NCBI RefSeq assembly: GCF_030272615.1
Contig: NC_081412.1
Location: forward strand, 103,158,796-103,222,795
Source: Cryptomeria japonica
Lineage: Eukaryota; Streptophyta; Pinopsida; Cupressales; Cupressaceae
DNA: 64,000 nucleotides
Direction of reading: 5' to 3'
Part shown: piece by piece, positions 24,255-36,342 of the stretch
How the letters are laid out: each line of letters starts with the position of its first letter
Numbering within the stretch: position 1 is the first letter of the stretch
The notes under the pieces: model-generated
The model's input: only the letters and a program-made list of their open reading frames with translations
Told to the model about the DNA's origin: nothing
Databases searched by the model: none
Program-made: the position numbers and the translations under genes

Positions 24255-27200
24255 TCAAGTATGACTATCCCTTGATGGAGATGGTCTCGCTCCAGATGTC
24301 CCTACTCCTAGATCTCTAGGAGGGTCCTGTCTCGGTGGCCCCATGACACCTCGGCTCTCAGATCGCGACCTAGTATCTCAAGATCGACTAGATCTCGACT
24401 GTGCAAAGCTCTGTACTCGGTGATTCCTGGGTACTGCAGTCTCATAGTGCTGCCAATAGTACTCTGCCTCTTGAGCTCTCAATGCCATCTCTCTCAGGGT
24501 GTCTCTCATCGGACTACCCGCCGCTGCTCTCTGCATACTAGATACCAGCTCCTCCGCTTGCCCTCTTCGCTCTATCTCGGTATCTCGCTCAGTGGTCAAC
24601 TACGCAATCTGTCGCTGATATATCAGCACCTATGCCTGCAACTACTGTATAGTAACCTGTAGGGTCTGAATCTACGTATCCTCAATGTGACTCGGGACCC
24701 GAACCCATAGCGGTACCTGTGCAGGGGCAACCCCTCCCACTCGGCCTATCCTCGATGCTGGAGGTGGGAGTACATCTGTCCTCCTCCTCTGCGCTGGTCG
24801 CCTAGCTTCATCCGTACCACCCACTACAGCTAATACCTCCCCTGCTCTCCCCTCTCCACCAGCTCCAATAGCCAATCCACCTCTCCCCCTGTCTATCACT
24901 GCCTATCTCACTGCTCTCTCCACACCTCTATCCCCTCTCCTCCCTCTATCTCCCCGCCTCCCTCTAGCTTCTCTCCCTCGTTCTCCTCCTCCATCATCTC
25001 CATCATCTCCATTGTCTCCCTCGTCTCCCTCCTCCTCCTCATCATCGAATGCTGGCCTCATCTCCTCAGGATCAGATATCCTAGCCACCGCCCGCACAGC
25101 AAACAATCTAGCAAACTCATCAGTCATGCCTGCATCCAGAATCTCTGGGGCATAATCCCATATCTGCCCTGCCAACCCCACAAACTCCTCCACCGCCACT
25201 ACACTATCAATGGTTGGGCCCTAATTAGCTACATCCTGCCTCCGCCGTGCATATAGGCAAGCTCCCTGCGGTATACCCTGCTGGCGCCCAAACTGCCTCA
25301 AAACTTGGGTCACCACAAACCTCTCTATGACAAAAGGGGTCCTCCCAATCAGGTATTTGGTCATAAAAACAAAGGGCATCTCCAGTCCATCCTCCGCCCA
25401 CACCTCGCATCCTGTATACGGTCGCCATGTGACCGTATCAATATCATCAAGTACTCTCCTCCAATGCTCTAGTTTGCCCAGCTTGTGCTGGACAACTAGA
25501 CCCCTGTATCCATAGGCATATGCCGCTCCTACGGGCCTGTCTTTGTCTGCTAGTGGCCTCGCCACTGGAATGTGCTCCCAGCACCATGCCTATAATAATG
25601 TCACGCCAGTTGACAAACTGTCATAACCAAGGTATACCACCTCATGCAGGCCCCTGTATAGATGGGCCAGCATAGCTGACCCCCATGAAAACCTCTGACC
25701 TTGGGTGACCATCTCCTCTAATACCAACCCCCATCCCATCGAAAATCCCTTTGACCTGCGATAAGGACAAAGGAATCCACCAATGAACCCTGCTAGTACG
25801 GATGGCAGTGGTGCATAATCTAGGTCTAGGAACTCCTGCCACAGGATCTTATAGCCACAGACTGTATCATCATGGAAAATGCGGCGCAATGCCTCTATCC
25901 CACCCTCCTCTGACTGCTCATATGGTAGTAGTGCACCTACTATAGGAATACGCAGGATCTTGTATCAGTCCTCTGGTGTGACTGTCATCTCTCCAGTAGC
26001 AAAATGAAAGGTGTTCGTGTTGCTGTGCCACCTCTCTGCAAGTGCTATCAGTAGCCCTTAGTTCACAGTGAACCGATGCATATCCAAAAGGGAAGACAAC
26101 CCACATCTCTCGATGATATTGAGGTCGGCCTGAGACAACCGCGGTATCAATGTCCACGGTCTCAAAAATCTCTCCTGCGACTGGACCACACCCAATTGCT
26201 CCTGTCAAACAAGCAAAACAAATCCAATATCAATTTCCACATCAAAACAACGATATCAAAATCAAATTCACATCAATAACATGAAACAATTTTCTCATCT
26301 ACATCAAGTTCAAAATCCTATCATTTCATATCAACTTGTAAAACAACTCAAGTTCTCAAAAACCATATCAAAACTTGTAAAACAACTCAAATCTCCAAAA
26401 TCACATAAACTTGTAAAACAACTCAAGTTTCCCACCTATATCAGCTTGTAAAACAACTCAAGTTTCCAACCCATATCAACTTGTAACACAAATCAGGCTT
26501 CACACATTGACCTTGAAATAGAGCACGTAAATAAATCATATTTTGATCAACACAACACATTGATATCTATACATAACTTGAAATATCGCAAATCAAAACA
26601 AGTTATATCGACACTCATATTGGACAAATCCATAAAATCATGACAGCACGACACAAAAACATTTACAAATCACCTCATCTTGCAAAATTTTTCCAGATGT
26701 GCTAAAACAGACTCCCAATGCGCTAAAAACCCCCCACGTGCTAGGCTGTCTTTCCTACATGCTACTCTATTTACCCTATGCGCTAGACTGACTCTACGCG
26801 CTAATCTTTTCCCCCCATGCGCCGCTTAACCCAAACTATGTGTTAAACTCCATAGACGTGCTAATCTATACCTCCTGGGCGCTACTTGTTTGACCCTATG
26901 CGCTAGGTTAACCCTACACGCTAAACCCCCTTACCCATGCGAACCCCTGTGACCCCTATGCGCTAGGTCTACCCTACGCGCTAACCTGCTGACCTAAAGC
27001 GCTACCCGACTATCGCTATGCGCTATTCTACATCTATGCGCTAACTTATATTTTCTATGCGCTACCCTATTTATTTCGGACGCGACCCTAATAATCGACT
27101 TGATGCACTACTTAAAACTTAGTATGCGCTAATCTATGCCTTAGACACGCTAAACTGCTAAAACCGAACTTTAAAAATCCAAAAACAACTAAAAATGACC

Positions 27201-27314
27201 AAATCAAAAATCAAAAGAGGGTAAAAAATGTTGACTTACTAGTGGTCCATATGCTGCAGGTCTCTGGTACCTGTGAATGCGTTCGAAATAGTGTCTATGA
27301 TATGGAATAGACAT
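24255..27314 (-). pseudogene. Antisense plant mobile domain (PMD) gene carried by the gypsy element
   Basis: Exon 1 is 27314-27240 (ATG, 25 codons beginning MSIPYHRHY). A 1038-bp phase-0 intron (27239-26202, GTAAGT...TTTGACAG) follows, then one frame of 649 codons (26201-24255). That frame has no frameshift but several stops, at about 26052, 25950, 25587, 25220 and 24900. The PMD (MAIN/MAIL1-like) signature is clear in ALAERWHSNTNTFHFATGEM followed by TVTPED. Later come ILWQEFLDLDYAPLPSVLAG, an Asp/Glu/Gly acidic tract and an Arg/Gly-rich tract, then a tail with a short coiled-coil-like part. The PMD family is known in host proteins and in plant transposons. Here it lies antisense between integrase and the 3' LTR. 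Its role in the element is unknown. Confidence 0.8.
26202..27239 (-). other. Intron of the antisense PMD gene, with two repeat arrays
   Basis: GT and AG ends keep the frame. Within it, five copies of a ~35-bp unit (ACTTGTAAAACAACTCAAGT) lie at about 26328-26490. A long cluster of TATGCGCTA/CGCGCTAA-type motifs lies at about 26697-27155, which are the reverse complement of the TAGCGCAT motif in the element's leader. No gene is seen inside the intron. Confidence 0.65.
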
Positions 27315-27759
27315 TTTCTCTGCAAACCAAATTCTCTTTCTCCAAAGTCAACAATGAACAAATGAATCTAATTCAAGGCCTTTTCCCTTTTTATAGGAGG
27401 AAAATGAAATTAGGGTTAGCCAAATGGACTTGTAATATGGTCGCGGTCTCCCCTATACCATAACATTTGTAAATTATCGGGAGATGAATCAATTTGCACA
27501 CATTTCACATAAACAAAATCATACACATCATACGCAACTCATCAAATTAAATAAAAAATTTTCAAAATATTGATTCATCTCCAGAGGGGGCATCACCATC
27601 AAATATCGAATTTGGGGCATCACACATCAAATCAAATCCGGGGCACGACTTGCAAATCATAAGAGTGACACAAAAATTGCATTTAATCATAAATCACAAA
27701 AACACATCATTTTCTTTGAAATAACATGTGCACACATGTCACTTCAAAGAGGGGCAAAA
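27315..27759 (+). other. Upstream region of the antisense gene and gypsy polypurine tract
   Basis: Contains the antisense TATA box and, at its right edge, the purine run AAAGAGGGGCAAAA (27746-27759), which directly precedes the 3' LTR and is the expected plus-strand primer. Two GGGGCATCA/GGGGCACGA words at about 27586-27650 recall the tract. No gene is seen. Confidence 0.6.
27387..27395 (-). promoter_or_regulatory. TATA box for the antisense PMD gene
   Basis: On the reverse strand CCTCCTATAAAAAGGG places TATAAAAAG about 75 bp upstream of the proposed ATG (27314), a normal distance for a plant 5' untranslated leader. It suggests the antisense gene has its own promoter separate from the LTR. 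Confidence 0.5.
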
Positions 27760-29244
27760 TGTAGACATATAAAAATGACCATATTCCTAAATGAATATTT
27801 AATGTTCATTTCTCCATTTAATTAAATCCAATTTAATTAAATTATCCACATTCCTCTATTTTATTAAGTAAATTACTCAATTTATTTAAATAAAATTCAC
27901 TATACCCATTTAATGAATAAATCATTTTATTCAATTAAATCCCCCCTATCCACTTTTAATTAAATTCAAATTTAATTAAATAGTTATCCTAAATTGAATA
28001 AATCTAATTTATTTAATTTCCCCAAATTGCAACCAAATTGAAATAAATTACTTTATTTCAATTAAATCCTATTATCCCTCCATCCACTTGCAAAATCCTA
28101 CATCTCCCACTTGCCTTTCTAAACCCCTTTCTAATCGCTTCTAATTAGCCTAACCCATCATTCTAAACTTTGTCACATCCCTAAGCAAAGGGGAGGTCAC
28201 TTCTCAAAACCTCAAAGTCTTTGATAACCATTAAAGGCTTCAAGCCTTCAACCACTTAATTCCTCAAAGTCTTTGATAACCATTAAAGGCTTCAAGCCTT
28301 CAACCACTTAATTCCCCAAAGTCTTCAATAACCATTAATGGTTAACTCAAACCCTCTTACATGGTTAAAGAATTTATTTTAACTCAACCTTCACCCAACC
28401 CAAGGGTCTCATCAAGCCTTTAATGCTTTGACCATGATTATCTCTTAATCATTTGTACAAAGGTTTATCCTTGGATTAACTCTTAATCCATTGGGTAAAA
28501 CCTAACTTAAGCTTAACCCTTATCTCTAGATAACCATAAGGTCTTCTCAGGCATTTAATGCCTCCAACCCCTTCTCTCAACCCAACCCTATGTTGACACT
28601 TGTCACCATTTCATTAGTGACAATTGCAAACATGGATCCCCAACTTTCAAACTCAACCCTTGATTAAACCATTCAATCCTGACCATCCATTGCCCTATTT
28701 TTGCTATAAATAGAGCTCTCATTCCTCCATTTTTGATCATCCTCCAAATTTGTAGTATCACACTTATGCTCAAATACATTCAAGCTCTCATATATCATTG
28801 TTATGCTCGTCATTTAGCCTCTCTTTAGAATAGAAATTAGTCTAAATATGCATGTTTAGAATATTTTCTTTATCATTTAGCTCAATCATAGACTAAATAT
28901 ATCATGTTAGGATAGTATTCATACTAACCTTGTCATCTTATCATCTAGTTTATTGCATTTCTAGAATCATACATAGCTTAGGATACATTTCATTCTAGAA
29001 TTTATCAAAACATCCCTCATTCTTGCATTTGCCATCTCTAAACCATTTTGCTCAGTGATTTGAGAGCAAAAACATTGGTTTGAGAGACATTGTGAGATAG
29101 AGAACCATGGGACCCACCTTGGGAAGCTGAGTAATACTTCGTTACTCCATAGCTTGCACCAAGAAGTCATGTGTGTGTGTGTGGACAAGTCTTTGACAAT
29201 ATTTTCACATATTGAGATTTATCAACCCGAATTTCCCGCATACA
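27760..29244 (+). repeat. 3' LTR of the gypsy element
   Basis: TGTAGACATATAAAAATGACC ... CGCATACA, 1485 bp, homologous throughout to 10968-12464. It lacks about 20 bp present in the 5' LTR near 11341 and has an extra TTATCATC near 28938. It is followed directly by the GTTAC duplication. Confidence 0.93.
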
Positions 29245-29438
29245 GTTACTTTAGATAATAACAAAATCATGATCATTTATAGTTTTTTTGCTTTGATTAT
29301 GATTTATTTGTCTTGTATTTTGGTTTTTTTTGAAGTTATTTTATTATTATTACTTTAGATTATAACAAAATGATGATCATTTATTGTTTTTTTTGCTATT
29401 TGATTGTTGATTGTCATCATGATGTTATGTGTGGGACA

Positions 29439-32400
29439 ATGGGAAAGAATAAGAGAGGAGCAAATGAACAAAGAGAGGCAACAAAGGAAAGACAAGGGGA
29501 GTGTATGAAGAGATTACATCAAGGTACGTCATCTAATGCACCTAATGAAAGTGATGAACATTTAACAATTGAAATTGATATGATTAATGTACCAAATCAA
29601 AATGATCAACATACACCAATTCAAATACATATGATGAATGCACCTAATGAATGCAATGAACATACACCCTTTGAAAATGATTAGGTGAATGCACATGTTA
29701 ATGAAATTGAAGAAGATATACCATTTGAATTTGATGTGATCAATGCACATAATGAATCTAATGAAAATGAAGAGCATGCACCAATCTTAATACCTCTTAG
29801 AATAATTCGTAGAAAACCAAAGTTCATAATAGATATTGATGAAAATATTGTGAAGCCAATGCATGATAAAATTTCTGAAAGAACTTGTAGAAGAACGGTT
29901 AGAAGAATTTGGAATAACTATTTTGAAAACTTAAATCAAAGTGGAAGATGGCAATTAGTTGTTGAAATGATTAAAAATCTGAAATTTAGAGAGACAATGA
30001 AAATTTTGGGGTTAAGAACATCCAAAAATAATAGTGAAAGAACCATTGTGAGAAATCTTTTTGATGCATACCAAGCCATTGGTTCAAAATCATGCACTAA
30101 AGATGCTAATGTTACTCCTCGTGTCCTCACATCAACCATAATGGGAAAGGAAATAAAAAAATATTGTTTAATAAGCAAAACAAGCAAGTCATTAAGGATA
30201 AGTAGAATCCAATTACACTATGCCTTAGAGAGGCGAGAGAAAATCGAGGATCCTAACAATAATTCTCTTTGGGCATTCTCGGGTAGACTCCCATGCAAGG
30301 ACAAGGTTGTTGTTGATGCACTAAGAACTTTAATTGAGAGACATTGGCATGACAACACAAGGGTTTCACCCAACCAAAGAGATGTTGTTAGAAGGCGAAT
30401 TGTAATTAGTAATCGCGAGCCACATCCAAAACACTATTTAGATACAACTCAAACACAATTTTATGAAAGGTTTCTTCAAAGCTTTCCTCATATTAAAACT
30501 AGTCAAAGATTTTTTGAGATGACAAAACCATTTTATGTTAAGATTAATCATGCACGTACTACATGTTGTTGTAGGGTCCATGTTGAATTTTCCATGCATT
30601 ATGATATTTATCGCTATATCTGTTGTACTTTGCACACTAACGATGTTTTGCAGGAATGTGGTCTACAAGCACCTCCTAAGTCACCGAGAGAATTTATTTC
30701 AAGTGTACTATGTAGACAAGATGATGGGTGCATTTATTATAAGATGATGTGTTTGAGAGGTTTTTGTCCTACATGTGGCGGTTTGCAACTGTTGCATAGA
30801 TGCCTACATTTGGATAGCACACATGAAATTGGTAGGGAACTAGTTTCTATTGGAAAATATAAGTTAGTCACATATGGTGTTAAAGATGGAAAATAATTAA
30901 AGAGGTGTGAGTTAAAAGGGATATATGCACAGCTGATTTTATGAAGATGTTTCAAAAGAAACTAGTATATGAGTACATAGGTCACACACATAGAGCTAGG
31001 TGGTTAGATGAGCAATTCAAGTTGTGTAAGGACACTTTCCCCCTCGGAACTATTGTCTCTCTTGTTGATTTTGCTGAGAATTATACACTTAAGATGCAAA
31101 ATGAAGTACAATCTATGTATTACCACTCTACACAAGTTACAATTTTTGTACACATAGCATTCATGCATGCACATGATAGCACCAAGGAGGATAAAAAGGT
31201 TATAAGAGAATATCACTTCTATATCAGTGATGATCGTACTCATTCCTTGAAGTTTGTGCAAGGATGCTTTACAATCTTCTATGATAGTTTAAGGGAAAGA
31301 GATATAAGATAAAACCAACACTTACTATGGTCGGACAATTGCACTGCACAATTCAAGAATGCAAGGACATTCTACTGGTTGACTAGGATGCATGTGACAA
31401 GTGGTGTGCAACATTTTTGGAATTTCATTGAGGTGGGGAATGGAAAGGGAGAGCATGATGGTGTGGGAGCATGTGTGAAAAGAGCTCTTACCAGAGAGGA
31501 ATTGAAGTATAAAGGTGGTGCAATGTTAATAGATGCAAAAACAATTGTGCAATGGTGTAGCTTTACGATGGGACCAAGTAATGCAGATAAGTCTATGGTT
31601 TCTAGATATTTTTGCTTAATAAGTGAATCTAACATTGAAAACTATCTAGATTGTTGTACACTTACTGGATCAAGTGACATGCATTCATTTAGAAGTTCAA
31701 ATGCAACATCACTAGTTATTTATACTAGACATATTGCATGCTTTTTCTCTTCGTGTATGCATTTTTTGTGGGATGAATGTGAATCAAAAGAGTGGGTTGA
31801 CCAATGGTCTTGTAGACCTTTGCAAACCCTAGATACATATCAACTTCCTAGAGCACTACAAATGAATTGGATTGAAGAATCAGTGGATTTTGACCATGTA
31901 TCAGACATAGTTGAACTAGGTAAAGGGTTACAATTTGCTACAATTTTAAGCTTAATTTATTAGTATTAACTTATGTTGATTTTGGTATTAACTTATATCC
32001 TTCTATTACATGTAGGTCATGTATATGTTGTTATTGTAGATGAGAAGAATGAAGAAGGAACAAATTACTTTTTGTGTCATTGTATTGAGGCCAAAAAGAA
32101 ATTGACTTCTATAGTGGTTGATGGAGAGGGTATTGAGTACCCAATAGGATCTGTTGTTGTGACAGGGACATGGCTTAGAAGGTATCATTGTTGTGTCGAG
32201 TTGTATTGAGACCTCTTAAACTCATTTATTTAGTAGTAGTTATATTGATTTTGGCATTATCCTTCTATAAAATGTAGGTACCCTATCAAAAATTCTAATG
32301 CCTGGTTGTTTGAGGACTTTGAGACAGACATATTTTTCATTACTCAAACCTTCTTGTTGCAACAAATATTCATTTGATTAAATATCGTGGTAGACCTCTT

Positions 32401-32480
32401 AACAAGGATTTGTGGAAAGTTAGTGAATCATATTACGAGGCAATACTTGAGACACTAAGGGTTAGAGCTGATCCAGAAGG
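29439..32480 (+). pseudogene. DDE-type transposase gene of the giant transposon (unfamiliar family)
   Basis: A start near ATG 29439 (GKNKRGANEQREATKERQ) leads into an Asn/Glu/His-rich N-terminus, then about 400 residues ending in a Cys/His cluster (RGFCPTCGGLQLLHRCLH, near 30760). The core follows: LVDFAENYTLKMQNEVQS (31055-31110), WSDNCTAQFKNARTFYWL (31328-31380) and WNFIEVGNGKGEHDGVGACV (31420-31480). The spaced Asp residues and the GKG..DG motif resemble a DDE nuclease. Two introns are inferred (31920-32015 and 32203-32277) because the frame continues across them. The last codons and TGA are at 46591-46603, beyond element A. Lesions: TAG 29682, TAA 30894, frameshift near 30922, TAA 31310, frameshift near 32330. 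The family name is not established. Confidence 0.75.
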
Positions 32481-33223
32481 TGTTAGGATTCCCAAAGATA
32501 CTGAGAGGGGGGGGGGGTGAATCAGTATCTAACCGATAATAGAATTTACTTGAATTATAACATGAAAAACACTTCAAAACTGTGTACCGATAAACTAAAA
32601 ATAATGCAGTAAAGAAGAACAATAAACACAACATAAGAGACATGCCATAACACAATATTTTAACGAGGAAACCCGGTGTGGGAAAAACCTCGGTGGGATT
32701 TGTAACCCACAATATTCGCTTACTAGCCAATAAGGGAATATTACTATTTACAATAGGGACCTGCACAAAGTTCCTAGAGCTCACTGCTCAGTTACAAAGA
32801 AGTCACATTGACTTATAAAATTGGATTATACAAATCTAATGTCTTGTACTGCTTCAGATCAACATCTACTATGCCAGATTCAGTACCGGTTTAAGCTCTG
32901 CAATATACATAAACCCTTATCCCAATAATTTGCATATTAGGTATGCTATTATCTTTTCATATCTTTCTCTCTTAAATGATCTATAATGATCTCATACTTA
33001 TTTGAGTCATGTTACAATTCGCCAAGTCGGTTTACAAAAGATTTTACAATTAATTACAAAAATATATATACACAAAATTCCTGTCGGCCAGGGTGCCGGT
33101 AATCTTCCTTTTGGTGTCGGTGATCTATATGTCGGTGCTAGTGCCATATGATTGTAAGGTTGCCATCAATGACAATACCTTAAATCACCTACAATTTCTC
33201 ATTGGAGTGTGTATTTGCCAAAA
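32481..33223 (-). repeat. 3' LTR of element A
   Basis: On the plus strand TGTTAGGATTCCCAAAG ... GTATTTGCCAAAA, 743 bp, homologous to 45814-46585. An 11-base G run lies at 32507-32517. Just inside lies ATCTCCCCCTTTGG (33224-33237), whose reverse complement is a polypurine tract. On the sense strand the LTR start is TTTTGGC here and TATTGGC in the partner, where element B has TGTTGGC, so the terminal G has probably mutated. Confidence 0.85.
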
Positions 33224-34855
33224 ATCTCCCCCTTTGGCATTGATGGCAACACTCATGAGAAAAAATTAAAAAAGTGTCCAAAATGATGTCCAAAAAGAAT
33301 CTCCCAAAATATCTTACCAAAACTGTGTTGTCAAAAATGTATGCTCCCCCTAAACTAATGATGTCTTTTTCTGATCATTTTTTCTCATCTCACTACTCCC
33401 CCTTTGACATCAATGACAAAGGTTGTCATTCGGTGTTAGTGGAGTGTGTTTCCTACCTGGATCCTTGTATCCGGTGGGTTACAATCTGAAAGAGTTCAAC
33501 TATAACCAAATTTAGACTCTCAGTGAACTTTTTACTGTCTTTCAGTGTAGCCTTTGTCCTCTAAATAGTACCGGTGAGGTGATGCATTTGTTCCTTTGGT
33601 GTCTTTAGTCCTTGAAAAAGCACCTTAGAGATCTCTTTTCTCAAAGAGATGAGGTAGTCCAATTTGGGGCTGAGTTTGTAATTAAGGTCTTTTGCCTTGC
33701 CTTTTATTTTATCTTTCTCTTTTTCAAATTTCTCAAGTTTTTCATCTAGATTGTATATCTTCTTCTATGTAACTGATAATGGTTTAGATGAACCGATGAG
33801 GTTATCAGCTATATTGTCGATCTCCTTTTGTACCTTACTTATTTCTTTGTCTATATCTATTGTCAGAACATTTGTCTTACATGTATCTTTGTAGAGTTCC
33901 TTAAACTCCATTATTGTTTTGTTTAGTGCCGGTAAAAGAGTCCCAATGTGTCCCATGCACTTCTTTATTATTTCATCAAAGAATTTATCTTTCTCTTTAT
34001 TCATTTTCTCCTTAAATGTATCCTCATTTATTTGATCAACTATCAAAATGTTGTCGGTGATGAACTTAGACAATGTGTCTAGTTGACCTAGAGAATATTT
34101 ATTATCCATAATGCACTTGGGTGCTATCAATTTAAGAATGAGAATTGTATCATCAATAGCCTTATAGGCTTGTGAATTACACTCTGTGATTTTCTTTATT
34201 GAGTCTAGTAAGACCTCTGTTACATTTGTAGGTCAGAATTCTGCTATAGAAGTATCAGATATCTGTCCAACTATTTTTTAAAGTTCCATGCTGCTAGTTG
34301 TAGTGATAACCTTGCTTTCCTCTTTCTCAGGAGGATCTATTTGGGTATGTATTTATATTTGTAAAGGTTTTAGTTTTTCAATTTTTATCGGTGGCACTGT
34401 CTCAGTTTGAACCTGTACATCAACGTGTTTCTGTTCCAGTGTCTCAGATGGTTTCTTTGAGCTCTCAACTGCTAGTTTCTCAGATTTAGCCTCTGAATGT
34501 ACTTTTGGTTTTGGTGTATTTACCTCTGCACTATTCATTTCTGGTTTCTCTGATTGTTTCTCAGTAGAGTCTTGTACCAGTTTCTTTGTCTTTGTGCTAA
34601 CATTGATTTCCACATCTGCAGCCGGTGGCTCAGTAGCCACATCTTTCTTCTTATCCTTAGTGGTTTCTTTATCTACCACAATATTCACCTCTTGTGTATC
34701 AATATTCATGGTATACATGATTTCAGACTTAGGACTTGTATCCTCTAGAGGAGTCTCCATACTCTCAGTAGTAGGTTGATTATCAATAGTATGTGCCGAT
34801 GGAGTATCAGAAAGAGGTGGGGGTAAGTTGTCTGTTATTTTTAGGTTAGGAAGTC
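33224..34855 (-). pseudogene. Element A second ORF, C-terminal half
   Basis: Reverse frames at 34760-34353 and 34130-33765 continue the ORF that starts at 44327 and is cut by element B. The product here is Lys/Glu/Thr/Val-rich and low in complexity, then an apparently helical segment (CMGHIGTLLPALNKTIMEF) reaching close to the 3' LTR. Stops and small shifts are present. I recognise no enzyme. Its position just before the 3' LTR matches the end of the corresponding ORF in element B (36343). Confidence 0.55.
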
Positions 34856-34860
34856 CACCT

Positions 34861-35963
34861 TGATGAATACTAAGAGGGGGGGTGAATTAGTATGCAAAAA
34901 TCAATGAACTTAAACACTTTGCCAGACTAATAGTAAACCGCTAAAACAGTTTAGCAGACAAACCAGTTAGCACACATGCAAACCAAATAGAAAATAATAC
35001 ATTCACCCACAAAAGCATAAACACCATAACACAAGAGATTTTGACATGGAAACCCAAATGGGAAAAACCACGGTGAGATGGAACTCACAAGTAACTATCT
35101 GCAGAATAGGAACTAGACCGGTTGAGGTCATACAATGTTCTTTACCAGAATAGATCCTGTTAGGAACCTCAATCTTTGTTAGGAGATAAGTCTAATTAAA
35201 GACTACCTTGCTAGAGGATTTTAGATCCACAGATGTGAACCACCTTGTTAGAGGATTTACAAAAGGCTTTTGGGCCTACCCGATTAAGGGCTTTAGACTT
35301 GTCGAAGATGTGAGTAATCAACAAGTAAGTGATCTAGCTAATAGCATAGGTTGCTTGGTTAGATCCTTGATAGCTCATTCCTAATGCATTCCAGCATTAA
35401 TTCAGTCTTCTACACATTCATACTCTCTCTAACTCATCAACCACCTTAAACCCTAGCAACAACCTAAAACCCTAGACATGATATCCTTTTAAAGGAATTT
35501 GATTTCATGTCGGTCCAATAGGATTACAATACAATTTCCTAGGTTCAATGCATCTAGACATATTCTATAACATGACACAAACAGCACCGTTGAAGTGTCG
35601 GCATCGTCAAAAAATCGGTGGATGGTAACTCATCACAAAATGTCAGTTGGTAACTCATCAGAGAGTATTACCGGTTCATACAAAATACCGATTGCCAGTT
35701 TGACAAAAATGAAGATTGGGAAATGTGTATTCTACCACTTTGTTCCTTCGTACTGCTTGAGATCCTCAAACCACTTGGGGTCTTCATACTGCTTCAGATC
35801 GGTAAACACTTTCTGCAGAACACTGATAGTCTAAGGACTATAATGCATCATACTGGTTGGAACAAATATCGGTTGAGCTTTAACTTATTCATACAAAAGT
35901 GACCTCAATGCAAGTGTGTGTCCATCAATGACAATCACAACATAATCATCAAAGATGCCAACA
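34861..35963 (-). repeat. 3' LTR of element B
   Basis: On the plus strand TGATGAATACTAAGAGGG ... AAAGATGCCAACA, 1103 bp, homologous to 41279-42343. The sense strand starts TGTTGGCATC and ends TATTCATCA. ATCTCCCCCTTTGG follows at 35964-35977 (polypurine tract on the sense strand). The right LTR copy is about 38 bp shorter because of small indels. Confidence 0.88.
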
Positions 35964-36342
35964 ATCTCCCCCTTTGGCATTGATGGCAACACTTAGGAAA
36001 TTTTGACATCTAAGTGTTTTACAACAAAAATATGCCATAATCAAAATTACTCCCCCTAAGCATATACACTATCCCTTTTGCAGAAAATACAATGTATACT
36101 ACTTCTTAATAGAAATAACATGAAAGTATACATCAAAACATTCAAAATTTATACTTCTCCCCCTTTGCCAACAATGACAACAAAATATTACAGACCAACC
36201 CCTATTTCATTACTATTAAAAGAATAAGAGTTTATGACAATAAAGAATAAAACTTGTCAAAAACTGATTTGAAGTCCTGCAAAAATTGTTTCATAGATAA
36301 GGACCAGGACTCAAGTAGGGAGGTAGCCACTTCTTTCTCTGT

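Larger units (their letters stand above)
10968..29244 (+). mobile_element. Complete Ty3/gypsy retrotransposon, Tat-like, with antisense PMD gene
   Basis: Flanked by the 5-bp duplication GTTAC (10963-10967 and 29245-29249). It has paired LTRs (1497 and 1485 bp), a primer-binding site, a gag-protease-RT-RNase H-second RNase H-integrase order on plus, an antisense gene between integrase and the 3' LTR, and a polypurine tract. The extra RNase H after the RT module and the space with an antisense ORF point to the Tat lineage (Tat/Ogre/Retand relatives); this comes from general knowledge of domain order. Coding parts carry many stops, so it is inactive. It sits inside the giant transposon, upstream of the transposase. 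Confidence 0.9.

Noticed and set aside
28967-29188. Reverse ORF present in both gypsy LTRs (also 12187-12408)
   Set aside because: Duplicated only because the LTR is duplicated; it has no recognisable domain.
32455-32784. Small reverse ORFs repeated in LTRs of element A (also 45766-46047)
   Set aside because: LTR sequence read in a stop-poor frame; no domain.
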